From positions 119,827,001-119,891,000 of the forward strand of contig CM059585.1 in the NCBI GenBank assembly GCA_030407085.1: DNA of 64,000 bases, in the 5' to 3' direction. The DNA is from Trichopria drosophilae. Taxonomy: Eukaryota; Arthropoda; Insecta; Hymenoptera; Diapriidae. The notes beneath the pieces are model-generated. The model searched no databases. It was given only the letters and a program-made list of their open reading frames with translations, and was not told the origin of the DNA. Positions 51,242 to 62,937 of this stretch are shown here, one piece after another. The position numbers and the translations under genes were made by a program. Each line of letters begins with the position of its first letter. Position 1 is the stretch's first letter.

Positions 51242-54200
51242 GATGTTTTATTTGATCAAATATTAAAATCTAATCAAACCATAGAATCTTCCATTCCTAA
51301 TTGTAGGGCAGTATCCCAAAAAATGTTATTCCACACAGAAGTTAAATAAAAAAATGTATAATTTTATCAATTCCTATTAGTTTTTTTAAATGCATTAATA
51401 TTCAACATAACATTAAATAACATCCCATAGTAAAATTGGTGTGAAATCAATTAATTATAATTAAATGACACATGTTCTCAACTGACATGGATTAGTCCAA
51501 AGTTTTACCACACACCCGGTAAATGCATATATGTCCGAGGCGACCAACAAATCGATGAACGGATTATTCAAGACGAATTTAGCCTGGTTGTATCGCCATT
51601 CACCGAAATTGTTCAAAATTTTATCCATGCGGAATTTTCATCGTATACAATTTCTAGATGTGACATGAACATCGTCCGAAAACCGCTGTTCACTCGTGCG
51701 ATATTTTTGGTATTTTCGTGTATTTTTAGACAGGGTGATTATTCCCTCGCGCGTCGTCTGGCACTTCCTCGTTAATGCGCTAGAATTCACCACTTTTTGT
51801 TTTATAACCGCAAAATTTACCAAATTTATGTTATTCTGTCATTAAAGAATATAATAACAACCGCAATACTGATGACTTTAATTCCATTTTAGCTTCGAAT
51901 ATTCCATCGGTTCGATGACTCTGCTTTGGGTGAATTTCAGCCACAACGGTAGCTTTGAACATATTTTCATACATTCCGTGAATTTTGTAGTAACTAATAA
52001 TATAATCGCAACTTAAAAGGAAATGAATTTGCACTATAAATAACATACGATACATGCGTCTAAATTTAAAACGCTTTAAAGAATTCGTTATGATAGGCAG
52101 TATTCTATATTAAAATATTGTAATTTCGAAAACAGGATCGTTTACGGGCTTTATGCCGTTACCAAAACTTGTAATAATGTTTAATGAAGTCAACTAAAAA
52201 TAACCATTAATCAATAATTCATAGGCGAATTAAACATTTAGTATTCGGTACAAATGATGAGAAAACACGACATGTTTTACTAAATTGAAGCTCGGGATTT
52301 TCTTGGTCGGCGGTGAATCACATGTAACGCAAATACTACATACATAGAGTACTAATGAATTTTAAATTTGTAATTAGTAAGTATGATGTCATAATATCTA
52401 TATGAAGAAGAATTAATAGTTAAATTAATCCTCTGTAAGTCACTTTTATGACTACTTTAGTTTGACTATACAAAAATAATAAATATGAAAGAAACAATAA
52501 ATTGTTATCTTTTATTTTTTTTAAACGCGCGAACAATACTTTTAAATTCAGAAGGTGTAAAAATTGCCATTTTTACATAGGGTGACTTAGTAAATTATTA
52601 TCTAATGCGAGGGTTGTAAAATGGACACTTTACACGTACCGAATCGAAATATTACATTGTGTAACTGTAATGAGTCTGCAAACCTGTTCTCCCTTGTTGA
52701 TCATATTATTTTCTCCTACGAGAGCGTGCCGTTTTACTCCCGCGATATAGGGAGCAAAATCACACACTTTCTCCCTAGGGAGCAAAATCACACACTTTCT
52801 CCCTAGGGAGCAAAATAAGTTGTAACGTGCAGGTATGGAAAAATAATCGGACTCGGGAAACTAGCTTTGTATCCAAGAATCAGTTTATTTTCTTTTTCAA
52901 AATATCCGAATTACGATTCGGTACAAACGCATGTTTACTCGATCAAGTATCGAATCTGAGCTGCTGCTTAATGAGTGCATCTGCACATGAAAGGACAAAA
53001 AATCATTAATTCAATTATGCGTGGGGCCTTCCTACCCGTATTTGACAGGGACATCCGGTGCGTTGACCAAAATGCCACTGCAAGCTTATTTTTTAATACG
53101 CAGACTCTGACCCTCCCACGGATACCTGAGTAGCCGGGGAATCGGAGCGGGCGTAAGCCGATCGACTGACAACAATTTCCTCCCGCGGACATGGAATACG
53201 GTAATTCTGGATAAGTTGGGAAAAAAGTCAGTTTTTTATATACTCTGTGTACAAAATACTAATTATCTCGCACTCGTATCGCACATATCCGTAAACATCT
53301 TTTTTGTTCCCTAGTTGCAAAATATACTATTAAAATAGAGAATGAAGCAAGGAGATACGTTTCAATGTATTAAAGTCCACAGGGCAGATAAATAACAGGA
53401 TTTACTTCTTAATACTGTAAAACAAAGGTAATACAAAATTTCGAAAATTAAAAAAATCACTGTTTTGTTGTTAAATAATAATTTTGCTCTCCCGCAGTGT
53501 TTTTTTTTTTCATTGTTTTGTGTATCTTGTAATAATGGAAACCTCTCTTAAACGCTGTCTATACAGATATGTGTCCCATGACCTAAGAGATTATTCCTTT
53601 CCTTGAAGATGAAAGTTTTATATATCCCTATTATAAATTGCTCTTGCACTGCCTCCTGCGGGAAATTATGAGTCCGCTTTAGATCAAGATGGACTTGACT
53701 TAAAATTGATCTTCAGGCGCAATTGTAAGGGTTCTTGCATTTTCTTATGTGGATAGGAAAATGGCAATGAAAATATCTGTTGATATAAATTATTATGATA
53801 AACAAAATCTATTCTGACTTTTCGTACACTGACTCAAGTTTATATGATGATGTTATATGTAATATGATCGTTTTCTAGAAATCTCCAATTGCAATTCAAT
53901 TCATACTTCAACCTTTTTAACATGATGAATATTTTGTTCAAGCGATATTTTAAAATTCTTCGGATTCTCGATTTTAAGTTCATATTCGTTTCCTCGATAT
54001 TTGATAACAAAATGAATGTTTTTTTCTGTCCTTTTGCGATGATAACTTGATAAAATTAAAATTTTACAAATCGATACCCGGTATGTAAGTTTAAGAAACA
54101 AAATAAGACCAAACCCAAGGAAAATATTAGAATTTGTGGAAAAAGAAGCATTTTTTATAAAATTTTGGACAATATTTTCGACTATCTCATTCCTTTATTT

Positions 54201-57200
54201 TAAAGAATAGGGCAATAAAACAGCAGAAATAAAGCGTTTCTACTTTTTCTGACCTTAATTTGACCTTGGCGCCAATTTTATAATTTAATATTTCCAACAA
54301 GAAACATCTTTTTCTTTAATAATTGATGGCTTCCATGCAAGAAGGGGGTACACGCCCGGATTCGTCCGGAAACGACAAAATTGTTATTTTAATTTCATAC
54401 GAAATTTTAATATTTTTTCACTCAAACTCGCGGTAGTGAATTCATTTTTGAGAATTTTCGAATGAAAACAAAACAAATTAATTGCAAGAGTTTTTCGCGT
54501 CTAACGCAATAAAACACATAAAAAATCTTAAAAAACAAACAAATTATGAATTTTTTCCTTCGAATTTCTGAAAAAACGTGTTTTGAGACATTCCAGCGCT
54601 ATTTTAACGGAAAAATTTTAAGCCACGAAAAAGTTCCAGTCAGAAAGTTGTTTATTAGGGTTTGTTACAGTTTTGTGGAAATTTTCATATTCGTTCAAAT
54701 TATGGATTGTTAGTTATGGACGTTTTAAGTTCTTAACGGTAAGCGCGTCGGGGCATGCGCTGACAAAGGACTCATAACATTGTATATACCTGGTGTTTAA
54801 CGTCAGTAACGAATCCGACGATTCCGGAGAATAATAATGTTGTGATGACGGAATATATACATATATATGAATTATCTGAATTCATTTATAAATTAATTAA
54901 CATTTAATATTAATCTTCAGAATACCAACAAGAGCACCCTTAAATGCATAATAAACACAATTTATACTTATATTTATACTCATTTTAAATGCGCAAATCC
55001 TAATTTTGTTTGAAAACTAACGGAATACTACTTTGATAAGCAGCTAATTCTTATCATACTATACGAATTTGCTTTTTCTGCATCAAATAATTTTTTTATT
55101 AATAAAATTTCAAGATTCTGCTCACGTGCAAGGAAATCTCGGCTTAAGTCGCGATTACGAATACCCTCCTTAAGAACCAATTACTTCCAGTGGCTCCTAC
55201 ACCACAAGTCGATACCGGCAGCCGTTCCGGACTTGAGAAATATTCGCTACACGTGCAGGATATAGGTTTGCCTTTACATCCAGATAATAGAACTACTAAG
55301 GCACGTTATTCGATTAACCGCATCATAAAATTGATGAGGAAGAATACACCCACTCGAGCGTTCCCGCATGGTGTTCTACGAGAATTTTGATAAATCTAGA
55401 CCAATAATTACCGTTTTCTGTGAAAATAGTGATGTCTCATCAAAGCATAAGATTTGGATCCAGATGATGTCTGTCCACCAAACCTATAAATATGTCTGGT
55501 AGGAAAACGATGGTAAACTCATCAAGCAGTTGGTCACTCCAAGTAGCACTTGATCTTTGATATTTTGCGCTTAAAGTGTGAGAAACTTATTTCCGTAGTA
55601 ACAAAAGTTGATTAAGTAACAGCTAACTTTTGTCAATGGAGTTTGCTCCCGTACTTACTTATGTTGCTCCTTTAGGAGAAAAGTGGTATTTTTCTCCCGC
55701 AATATATAGACATCAAAACAGCATTTTTCACTTAGAGTATGAGAAAAATAATTCATGGCAATATCCCCTCCGGTAGTATGAACATGTTCATCTTATTGCA
55801 TAACCTTCATTCGATGTAACAAATTATTCGGTGTACAAATTTCTTTATATTTAAAAACACCATTATTAGGGTTATTGAAGTTATCGCGATCCATAACGAA
55901 GCGAAAATTATATATGCCAAAACTTGTTCTCCAAAATAGTATTTTTCATATCTTGGGCGAGAAGGGAGGGATTTGTGGTGGGCGCACCGTGCAAGAGCCG
56001 AGGGCTGCAACGACAGACTTGTCTTCGATCTCTTCATCCTAGCCCGTAATATACATGATATTTTTCCCCACGCCTTTACATAAAAAACTGCGCCTTTATA
56101 ATGCCGGTGAAGTAACTGGCGAGTGCGAAATCGTGAAAAAATGAGAAGTGGCGCCCACAAAAAAAGAAAGAGGGCAAAACGCCCGGTGAAGCGTTTCTCT
56201 CTCGACTTGCTGCATGCGTTTTATGTCGCACGCTTTATCGGCATGCAAAGACGCTGTTTTTGTGCAGGTGTGAAAAAAAAATATTATTTATCAAGTGAGA
56301 TGTGGTTACATTTGTATAAATGAATAGCTTGATGATTGTAACACAGTTATACTGTGATTGTTATTGAATTTCTTATTGAGGTAGTCTGTATCAATAAAAA
56401 TATGGTTCCCTATCTTAATTTGTTTTAGATATAAACAATATAATTGAATTTTTTGTATATTTTTAATTTTGATTATCAGGACGAGCTCACAGAAAAATTA
56501 TGAATTATTTTGCACTTGATCTTCACAGGGAGGTAATAGAATGCAGCAAAAGTTAGTCTTGCATCGACCTGAAAAATAAAATTTTGTTATGTGTATTTTT
56601 TGTTTAACTAGAATTTAAATCAGTACACAAAACTGTTTTTTTCATTAAAAGATTCCCCGATCAACTAAACGTAAAATTACAATAGTCTAGTTCGAAAGGA
56701 AAATACGTACAATTTAATGAAAATTGCCACATTTTGTAAAGTTAAGTATTGAAGAAATTACCATACTAAAATGCAACGCAATAGAAAGGTACGAATATAT
56801 TTTTAAAAATTTCTCTCTTCAGGCACTTCGATTTTTGTTTTTAGTTTGAAATGGTCCCTTACGCGCAATTTGAATTTCGCGCGCTCATTGGGATTTGGCA
56901 AAGAGTAAGTCAATCGCAGCAGTCGCAAAGTGGGGAAACAAGTGCAGAATTCGCATAAATATGCTATATTCGGCAATGAGTTCCTCTTTCCCAAGGAAAA
57001 TTTTCGACATCAACAGTTGTATCCTGGAAAATTGAGACAGGAAGAAAAATGGGCGACCACAGGGTAAGGAATTACGTCTCAATCGTAAGAAATTGGAAAA
57101 ATAAGAAGGCAAATGTATTTAACTAATGAGGCGTTAGTCTGATTAATTTGATTTAAATTGCAGAACTATTTCTTTGTCATTACGTGGATCTTTAGTTTGC

Positions 57201-57470
57201 CCTGTTCGAGTTCAAATCCACAAAATCAATTCCAGGTAGAAACCTTTAATATTTTATCATAATTTGTTTTCAATAAATTCCAGAGTTATGATCTACGTAT
57301 TTCAACAAATAGATGTAAAATGAGACACGACAAAAATTAAATTAATTGTTCGAAGCTGAGTTATCAATTTTTTAACTAACAAAGACGTTTTTTAGTAAAA
57401 AATCACGCGAAACAAATTTAATTTGTTTTTTTGTCACCTCGTAAAATCAACTCGTAAAATAGTTCATTAT
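51242..57470. other. no recognised gene
   Basis: Holds the 28-bp tandem repeat at 52751. Two small frames look slightly protein-like but are unassigned: 53901-54101 minus (ends in NPKNFKISLEQNIHHVKK) and 55190-55390 plus (preceded by a ttacttccag acceptor-like site). Confidence 0.45.
52751..52816. repeat. 28-bp tandem repeat with CTCCCTAGGGAG junctions
   Basis: Two perfect copies of a 28-bp unit (GGAGCAAAATCACACACTTT then CTCCCTAG) are followed by a partial third. Each junction forms the palindrome CTCCCTAGGGAG. A related TTTCTCCCGCAATATA / TGCTCC pairing is seen at about 55645-55710. Confidence 0.9.
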
Positions 57471-57477
57471 ATAACAA

Positions 57478-57561
57478 GGGCGGAATTACAGATCTTCGAC
57501 GAGTGCGCAGTTTGTCGAAGCGAGGGAGACTTGACACTCGTCGGAGATGGGTATTTCGCCC
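57478..57561. repeat. 84-bp GC-rich hairpin
   Basis: GGGCGGAATTACAGATCTTC plus GACGAGTG pairs with CACTCGTCGGAGATGGGTAT plus TTCGCCC. The stem is about 28 bp, with a loop that has its own CTTCGAC/GTCGAAG symmetry. It stands out from the AT-rich surroundings and is probably a small mobile palindrome. A further ACGGGCGT...ACGCCCG pair follows at about 57588-57629. Confidence 0.65.
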
Positions 57562-58327
57562 ATGTTGCATACAATGTTTATTAATACGACGGGCGTGGGG
57601 CTCGATAATTTACGCCCGAAGATTTCGCGGCAAGGCGCAAAATCAAGTTCTACTCCCGGAGTGGTAAATAGAATCTTAAATGAATAAAAATGATGAGAAG
57701 GACCGTATTTTTATTCCTTCCGGTTTCGAGTTCAGAAATCTCCAAAATATAATTAACTCAATGAATTCCAGCGGTTTCTTCGCGGATAAAGTGACATACT
57801 GTCTCCGTATAAAATTTAAATGCAGTTGGACACGTTTTATATCAGGTAGTATCATTTTTTCAATACAGTGAACAATTTTGAGGGGTAGGAGAAACGAAAT
57901 TTAATTTCAAGAACCACCCCAAACAATTCTGAAATTATTAAATACCGTATTTCGCTGCTAGTATTGCAAAGTCTTTAAGTGTAATATTATTTAATCGATC
58001 GGCTGAAAAGTTTACAACAATATATTATTATACCATAGTCTTCATCGTTACTCCAGGCGTTAAATTACTAGGTATTTCACTGTAATTTGATTAAATATTA
58101 TCGAGATTTGACTAAATTATACGTACTTATTTTTTTAGTTCGCTTCTTCTTGTTAATCTTCCTTGGCTTCTCCGGTTTGCACCCAAATAATGTAGATAGT
58201 TTTATGGGGAATTTACGGTGTTCATACTCGCTAATTGGCTAGAATAAAAATTTAAAATAAAAATTATATAAAAATGAATGTCAAAAGTTTAAAGTAGTAT
58301 ATACAGTATGCACTGGGCCAGACAATT

Positions 58328-58371
58328 TCTCTCTCTCTCTCTCTCTCCCTCTCTCTCTCTCTCTTTCCCTG
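58328..58371. repeat. TC dinucleotide microsatellite
   Basis: A near-continuous CT/TC run with a few CCC interruptions, directly next to the opposed minisatellite. Confidence 0.95.
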
Positions 58372-58390
58372 CATCTCTTCGTGCAGATAT

Positions 58391-58693
58391 CGATGGCTGG
58401 TACGTAAGCGGACATTTCCGCAGTTGCCACGAAAAATCGGACGCTTTAAAAGTTTTCGACGAAAACCCCACCATTCAGTGGTGTGCGACGAAGAAGCGGA
58501 CATTTCACGATTGTACGACGAAGAACCAAAGATTTCAAAAGTTGCTACCGTCTAATGAATCGCTATAGAAAATCTTGAAATATCCGGTTCTTCGCGGCAA
58601 GATTCTCAAATGTCTGGTTCTTCGTCGCAAATTCTGAAATGTCCGGTTCTTTGTTTCATGTTTGAGATATCTGGTTCTTCGTACCAGCCATCG
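58391..58693. repeat. foldback built from two opposed minisatellite arrays
   Basis: Outer ends are a perfect 14-bp inverted repeat, CGATGGCTGGTACG (58391-58404) and its complement at 58680-58693. Inside, the left half carries about five roughly 29-bp units of the type ACGAAGAAGCGGACATTTC. The right half carries about four units of the same sequence in the opposite orientation (read on plus as GAAATGTCCGGTTCTTCGTC). The interior frame at 58308-58568 is not a gene. Confidence 0.8.
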
Positions 58694-59418
58694 GTCTTTA
58701 TCCCAGTATAAATAAATATAAATAAAGATGCATGCGTTTATAAATTGTTATTTCTTAATAATTAAATATGTTATACATCTACTAGAAGTTTGAAGGTTAT
58801 ATTAACGGATATGTCCAGCAACTTTTGCATTTATGTTGTGGTCATATATATAGATCCGGGATATGAGTGTACACATTTCTACGAAGAATATGTTGATGCG
58901 CATCTTTGATTAAGTTTTGTTTCAAAATATCATTAAAGCTTTGGATTTATGAATAGGGAAAGAAACATTTGGTGGACTGTGTCCGTTTCGAATTGCATGC
59001 AGTTATGTTTTTCGAGTACATTTTCGCAATAGTGCAAAGTAGCCGAGTCGAAATTGGGATCAATCAATAAAAATTGAGAAAATTTGTGAGCTTATTCCCA
59101 ATACAATTGTAGGATGATTATACGATCCAATGAATTGTGACAGGACGAAATACCCAGAATTATACGTTTTAGTAGATGAGGTTGGATTGCTTTACTACTC
59201 AGTGGTGTAGGATGTTATGCACTTGTATCAAAATATACCACTATTCTGGTGAAAAAAAATATTTCCGCCGAAACAATCCCAGAATTAATAACAGAACTTT
59301 CATGCAGAAAACTATTTTAGATTGAAAGGTAAACATTGTCTTCTCTAATCGGACTGAGTCACAAAAATTAACAGGACCAATATTGTGTATTTTTAAGTTT
59401 TGCGACTAAATAATATCG

Positions 59419-60866
59419 TCAATTTGTTATTCCTACCTCAAAGTCTTTAGAATTAACAGCATTGACGGTTTCCCCTTGGAATATATACAATAAATCTCCA
59501 AATCGCACCACAGCGTCTACTGAGTCAAAACTTTTTAAATTTATTTCAGCAACAGAATTTGGCTTATTTCCTTCCGCTGAGGCATAACTATAGTATTTGC
59601 TGCCTTTGAAGAAATAAATACGATTATCTGTTTCCGCCCACTTTACAGCTGCATCAATAGTTTCCGGTTCTTCTGGGTTTTTCTTGGGATAATCATTTTC
59701 CACTAATCTTGGGAAATGGTCATCCAGCTTATTGTTCGTATACCTCCAATATTTATTGCCCTAAATTTATCAATCAATGCAGTTAAATATCTGATCACTC
59801 CTGCTGGATGACCAAGATATAAATGCGTATACAAATAAGGTTCTCAAAATAATGCAAAATTTTTTAAACCTTGAAAAAAAATATTTGATCTGCATCCAAA
59901 TCTGTATATGCTGCATCAACTGGAGTTTCCACCTTGTCCCATTTCTTATTTATTTCGCCTTCAGAAATGGGTAAGCGCTCGTGATTAAATAGCGTATAAG
60001 TATTTCCTAAGTGCATTAACAATCGATGAGAATGTAACTCCAATTATATTATATGAAAATCTTTGCATGATTTTACAACCCCCTTTTTTTAAATTTATCC
60101 CAAATTGTCTGCTCTCATATACTTTTCTTATATTTAATTTCTATAATTACGGTAGCGTTCAAAATATTTGTTACCATTTTTTAATTATAAAAATGGAACA
60201 ATATAATTCATTATCACAGAATTTATGATTTTGTGCTTATATTTATTATTTTTGAGTAACGTTGTATTATCAAGTACATACCGTGTAAAATATATATTGA
60301 AGCATCTGAACCTTCAAATGCGGCGTTTACCGCGTTAAGATTTTCACAGACCTTGGGAATCATTTCTTCTCCAGCATTAGACGGACACATTGGACATGAT
60401 CCGTGTCGGCGACTTTTTTTTTTCTTCCCAGCGTACAGTTCCTATAGTATTCAATTACAAATTAAAGTAATATACTACCCTACATTTATTATAGTAGCCC
60501 TGAATATTATTTTTGTGTTAATTATGACCAAGCAAAGATTTTTGAACTTACCTGTATTCCTGCTATATCGTCAGCTCTTAGTTTATAACGTGGATCATAA
60601 GGTTGATCGTATTCATACATCACCGGATAAGGGAGATTATTTGTTGAGGCATGATTCAATCCAAGTACATGCCCTAGTTCATGGGTAATTGTTTGAAGTA
60701 AGGTCATTTGACTTAATTTGAAATCCAAATTGATGTGAAGTTCTCCTTTCATTGCATTATTAGTAGGAGCATAGGCATGCGCTAGCACGAACCATTGAAA
60801 ATCTGTACATTTTCTATTCCTGACTGTATGTCGTGTGTGCTCGAAGCGAATATTTATATCAGGATT
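59419..60866 (-). CDS. matrix metalloproteinase, 3' part: catalytic-domain end plus hemopexin domain (4 exons)
   Basis: Zinc endopeptidase of the MMP (M10A) family, expected to be secreted or surface-bound and to cleave extracellular-matrix proteins. Exons in coding order are 60866-60552, 60441-60282, 60006-59870 and 59760-59419. The introns of 110, 275 and 109 bp all have GT-AG ends, and the frame stays open across every junction, giving 317 residues plus stop. Exon 1 carries NPDINIRFE, LAHAYAPTNNA, the zinc motif HELGHVLGLNH, a VMY Met-turn and the family ending DDIAGIQELYAG. A short hinge (GKKKKSRRHGSCPMCP) follows. Hemopexin-like blades come next: blade 1 begins at VCENLNAVNAAF, blade 2 has IFFFKGNKYWRY, blade 3 has IYFFKGSKYYSY, and blade 4 is short (LLYIFQGETVNAV). 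The 5' part is not found: a ttttag acceptor precedes exon 1, so signal peptide, cysteine-switch propeptide and N-terminal catalytic half lie upstream. Oddities are the absent structural-zinc HxD and no closing blade-4 cysteine. A GAG|gtagga donor just before the stop allows a further 3' exon. Confidence 0.93.
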
Positions 60867-60906
60867 CTAAAATAATAAAATTCTGTGTGCTGTGTTTACT
60901 AGTATA

Positions 60907-61065
60907 TTTTTTTTAACTCCGTGCGCTAAGTGCTCACTTAGCACACTGTTTTCCGTGTGCAAAGTAGAACATTCATGCACCGTGCGCTAAGTATTTACAC
61001 GAATGTTCTAAATTGCACGGAAAACAGTGTGCTAACTGGGCACTTAGCTCACACGTTAAAAAAAA
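60907..61065. mobile_element. foldback element A (159 bp)
   Basis: Begins with eight T and ends with eight A. The arms CCGTGCGCTAAGTGC, TTAGCACACTGTTTTCCGTG and TAGAACATTC pair with their inverted counterparts on the right, leaving a loop of about 20 bases. It lies just upstream of the first resolved MMP catalytic exon, presumably in an intron. Confidence 0.75.
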
Positions 61066-61070
61066 TGGTA

Positions 61071-61165
61071 TACGATACGCGTGCGCGTAGGTGATCCCCG
61101 CACTCGCGTCTATGGCACCCTCGCTACGCTTGCGCGAATCACCTACTTAGCGCACTTGTATCGTA
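61071..61165. mobile_element. foldback element B (95 bp)
   Basis: The left arm TACGATACGCGTGCGCG plus TAGGTGAT pairs with the right arm ATCACCTACTTAGCGCAC plus TTGTATCGTA. It is 5 bp from foldback A, and its right arm shares the GTGCGCTAAGT core (reverse strand) with A. This suggests a related or nested insertion. Confidence 0.65.
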
Positions 61166-61366
61166 ATGTACTATTTTATCATCGTATTGCTAGCATATTT
61201 TTGTATGACGATTTTAAATGTGACGATGATCATGACCGCAACTTTTCTTTCTACTCTTCACTTTCTTTCTCTATCTCTCTATTTCTCTGTCCATCTGTCT
61301 GTCTGTCTGTCCACGGTGTAATGATGCAAGATGAAGCGTTCCCATAGATGCGAAATAAGCAAAAAC

Positions 61367-62153
61367 GCTCAAGCGGCTTCAAGTTTTACATTTGATTAAC
61401 ATGGGAAAAATCTAACGTTTCCGTTATAATTTTTTAAAGGCTACAAGGAGGCCTGGAAAAAATTTTTCTCCATTTGGAGCTCAAAGCTGAGGAATTTTTG
61501 AGTAGACATGAATTTTTTGGAATATTTTTAACGATTATTTTTAGAGATCTAGGTCGTAAAGACAGACTCTGTTATCGGTCAATACAATTTATATAGGATC
61601 CTCTATTGATGAAGGGTCTATATAATCTGATAAAACAAATACTTTGGTAATTTCATTAAAACAAATGAGCATAAAATAAGATAAATCGATTAAAATACGT
61701 TAAAGCTACTCAAAATTGTTCAATAAATTATAAAAACAGTAAAGTGATACAAAAATCATTAAAACGGTAAGAAATTAAATTTATTTTTTTTTTTTTTTTT
61801 AGCCTCTACCTTCCACCTCCATCGAGGTGTCCCAAAAGCTCCCAGGGAGCTTGTCCGGGTACCAGTGAGTATCCTTGCGAGAGCTGCAGGTCGTCTTAGA
61901 TGGCGCCATACTCACATTTGTCGAGAATGTAGAAAACTGCAGAAACCCACATTAAGTACAGCATCAATTATTAGTAAGCAAATATATATTTGCATCGTTA
62001 TAATCGTTAAAAATATCCCAAAAAATTCCTCAGCTTTGAGCTCCAAATGGCTAAAAATTTGTTTCAGGCCTCCTTGTAGCCTTTAAAAAATAAAAACGGA
62101 AACGTTAGATTTTTCTGATGTTAATCAAATGTAAAACTTTAAGCCGCTTGAGC
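61367..62153. mobile_element. 787-bp element with about 165-bp terminal inverted repeats
   Basis: The left arm (61367 to about 61545, starting GCTCAAGCGGCTT) is repeated inverted at about 62005-62153 (ending AAGCCGCTTGAGC). Long matching blocks include AAATCTAACGTTTCCGTT, GGCTACAAGGAGGCCTG and TTTGGAGCTCAAAGCTGAGG, roughly 90% identical by eye with one 12-base gap. The interior of about 460 bp has no credible coding frame. The arm similarity makes this the youngest-looking non-autonomous DNA element in the window. No convincing target-site duplication was found. Confidence 0.85.
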
Positions 62154-62545
62154 GACCTCTAAATGTCATTTAATCGATTTTTGTCAAGAGACAAAAAAAG
62201 AAATTTCTTTTTCTCTTTCGATTTGGCCTGGTTGGGAATTTTTTTGCAGGCACTTTCGCAATTGTGAACCACCCTAATGTATATTAGACGCGACCCCTGA
62301 AAGATTTGTCAGATTTTCTAACGATATTTTTTGTTTGCATTTACCACCAGTGAACTTTGATTTTGTTTTTGTTAACAATTACGTATTTCTACTTTTTAGC
62401 CGCACAAAACAAGATTTTTTATTGACATACTATACAGTAGTGGTTTCCGTTTTTAGTTAGTTTCGTAGTTTGGGTTGCGACCTCTGCGAAACCATCCCGC
62501 TAGGGAAAATTCTTCCGGATGTCATAATTTTTGCTAGACATAAAA

Positions 62546-62728
62546 AAATGCTCCCAATTTGCTCCGCCCTACAAACCACCTTGGACATATATAGCCTAAT
62601 CAGTAACTGAAGGGTTAAATTGAGTTGGGTTTTTACTAAATTGTGATACTTCACCCTCCGACCCTGCCCTGTAAAACAAAAAAAGTTCTAAATTTGACAT
62701 TTTTAGGCGGAACAAATTGAGAGCATTG
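62546..62728. repeat. short inverted repeat, about 25-bp arms
   Basis: ATGCTCCCAATTTGCTCCGCC near 62549-62568 is answered by GGCGGAACAAATTGAGAGCA near 62707-62726. The arms are imperfect and the spacer is about 135 bp. Probably the ends of a small non-autonomous element. Confidence 0.5.
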
Positions 62729-62937
62729 TTTGGATACTCTCGCGTCGAAAAATTCTATTTCTAACTAAAGTTATGATATCCGAAAGATTTTCCCCTCGCG
62801 GGCTGGCTTCACAGTAATTGGATTCAGTTCACAATTCATGAACCAGAGCTAGTAAACCAAACTTTCGACTGGTATCTTATAGCAGTTCAACATGAGTTGA
62901 AAACCTTAACACTTCACTTCTGGTATGTTTACCTTAC

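Noticed and set aside
52968..53192. Minus-strand 74-codon frame in a GC-richer patch
   Set aside because: Looks somewhat repeat-like but matches no element I can name; not supported as a gene.
58308..58568. Plus-strand frame of 86 codons with a serine/leucine-rich start
   Set aside because: It translates the TC microsatellite and the forward arm of the opposed minisatellite.
60353..60688. Plus-strand frame of 111 codons
   Set aside because: It is antisense to the MMP exons and crosses an intron; the minus strand explains it.
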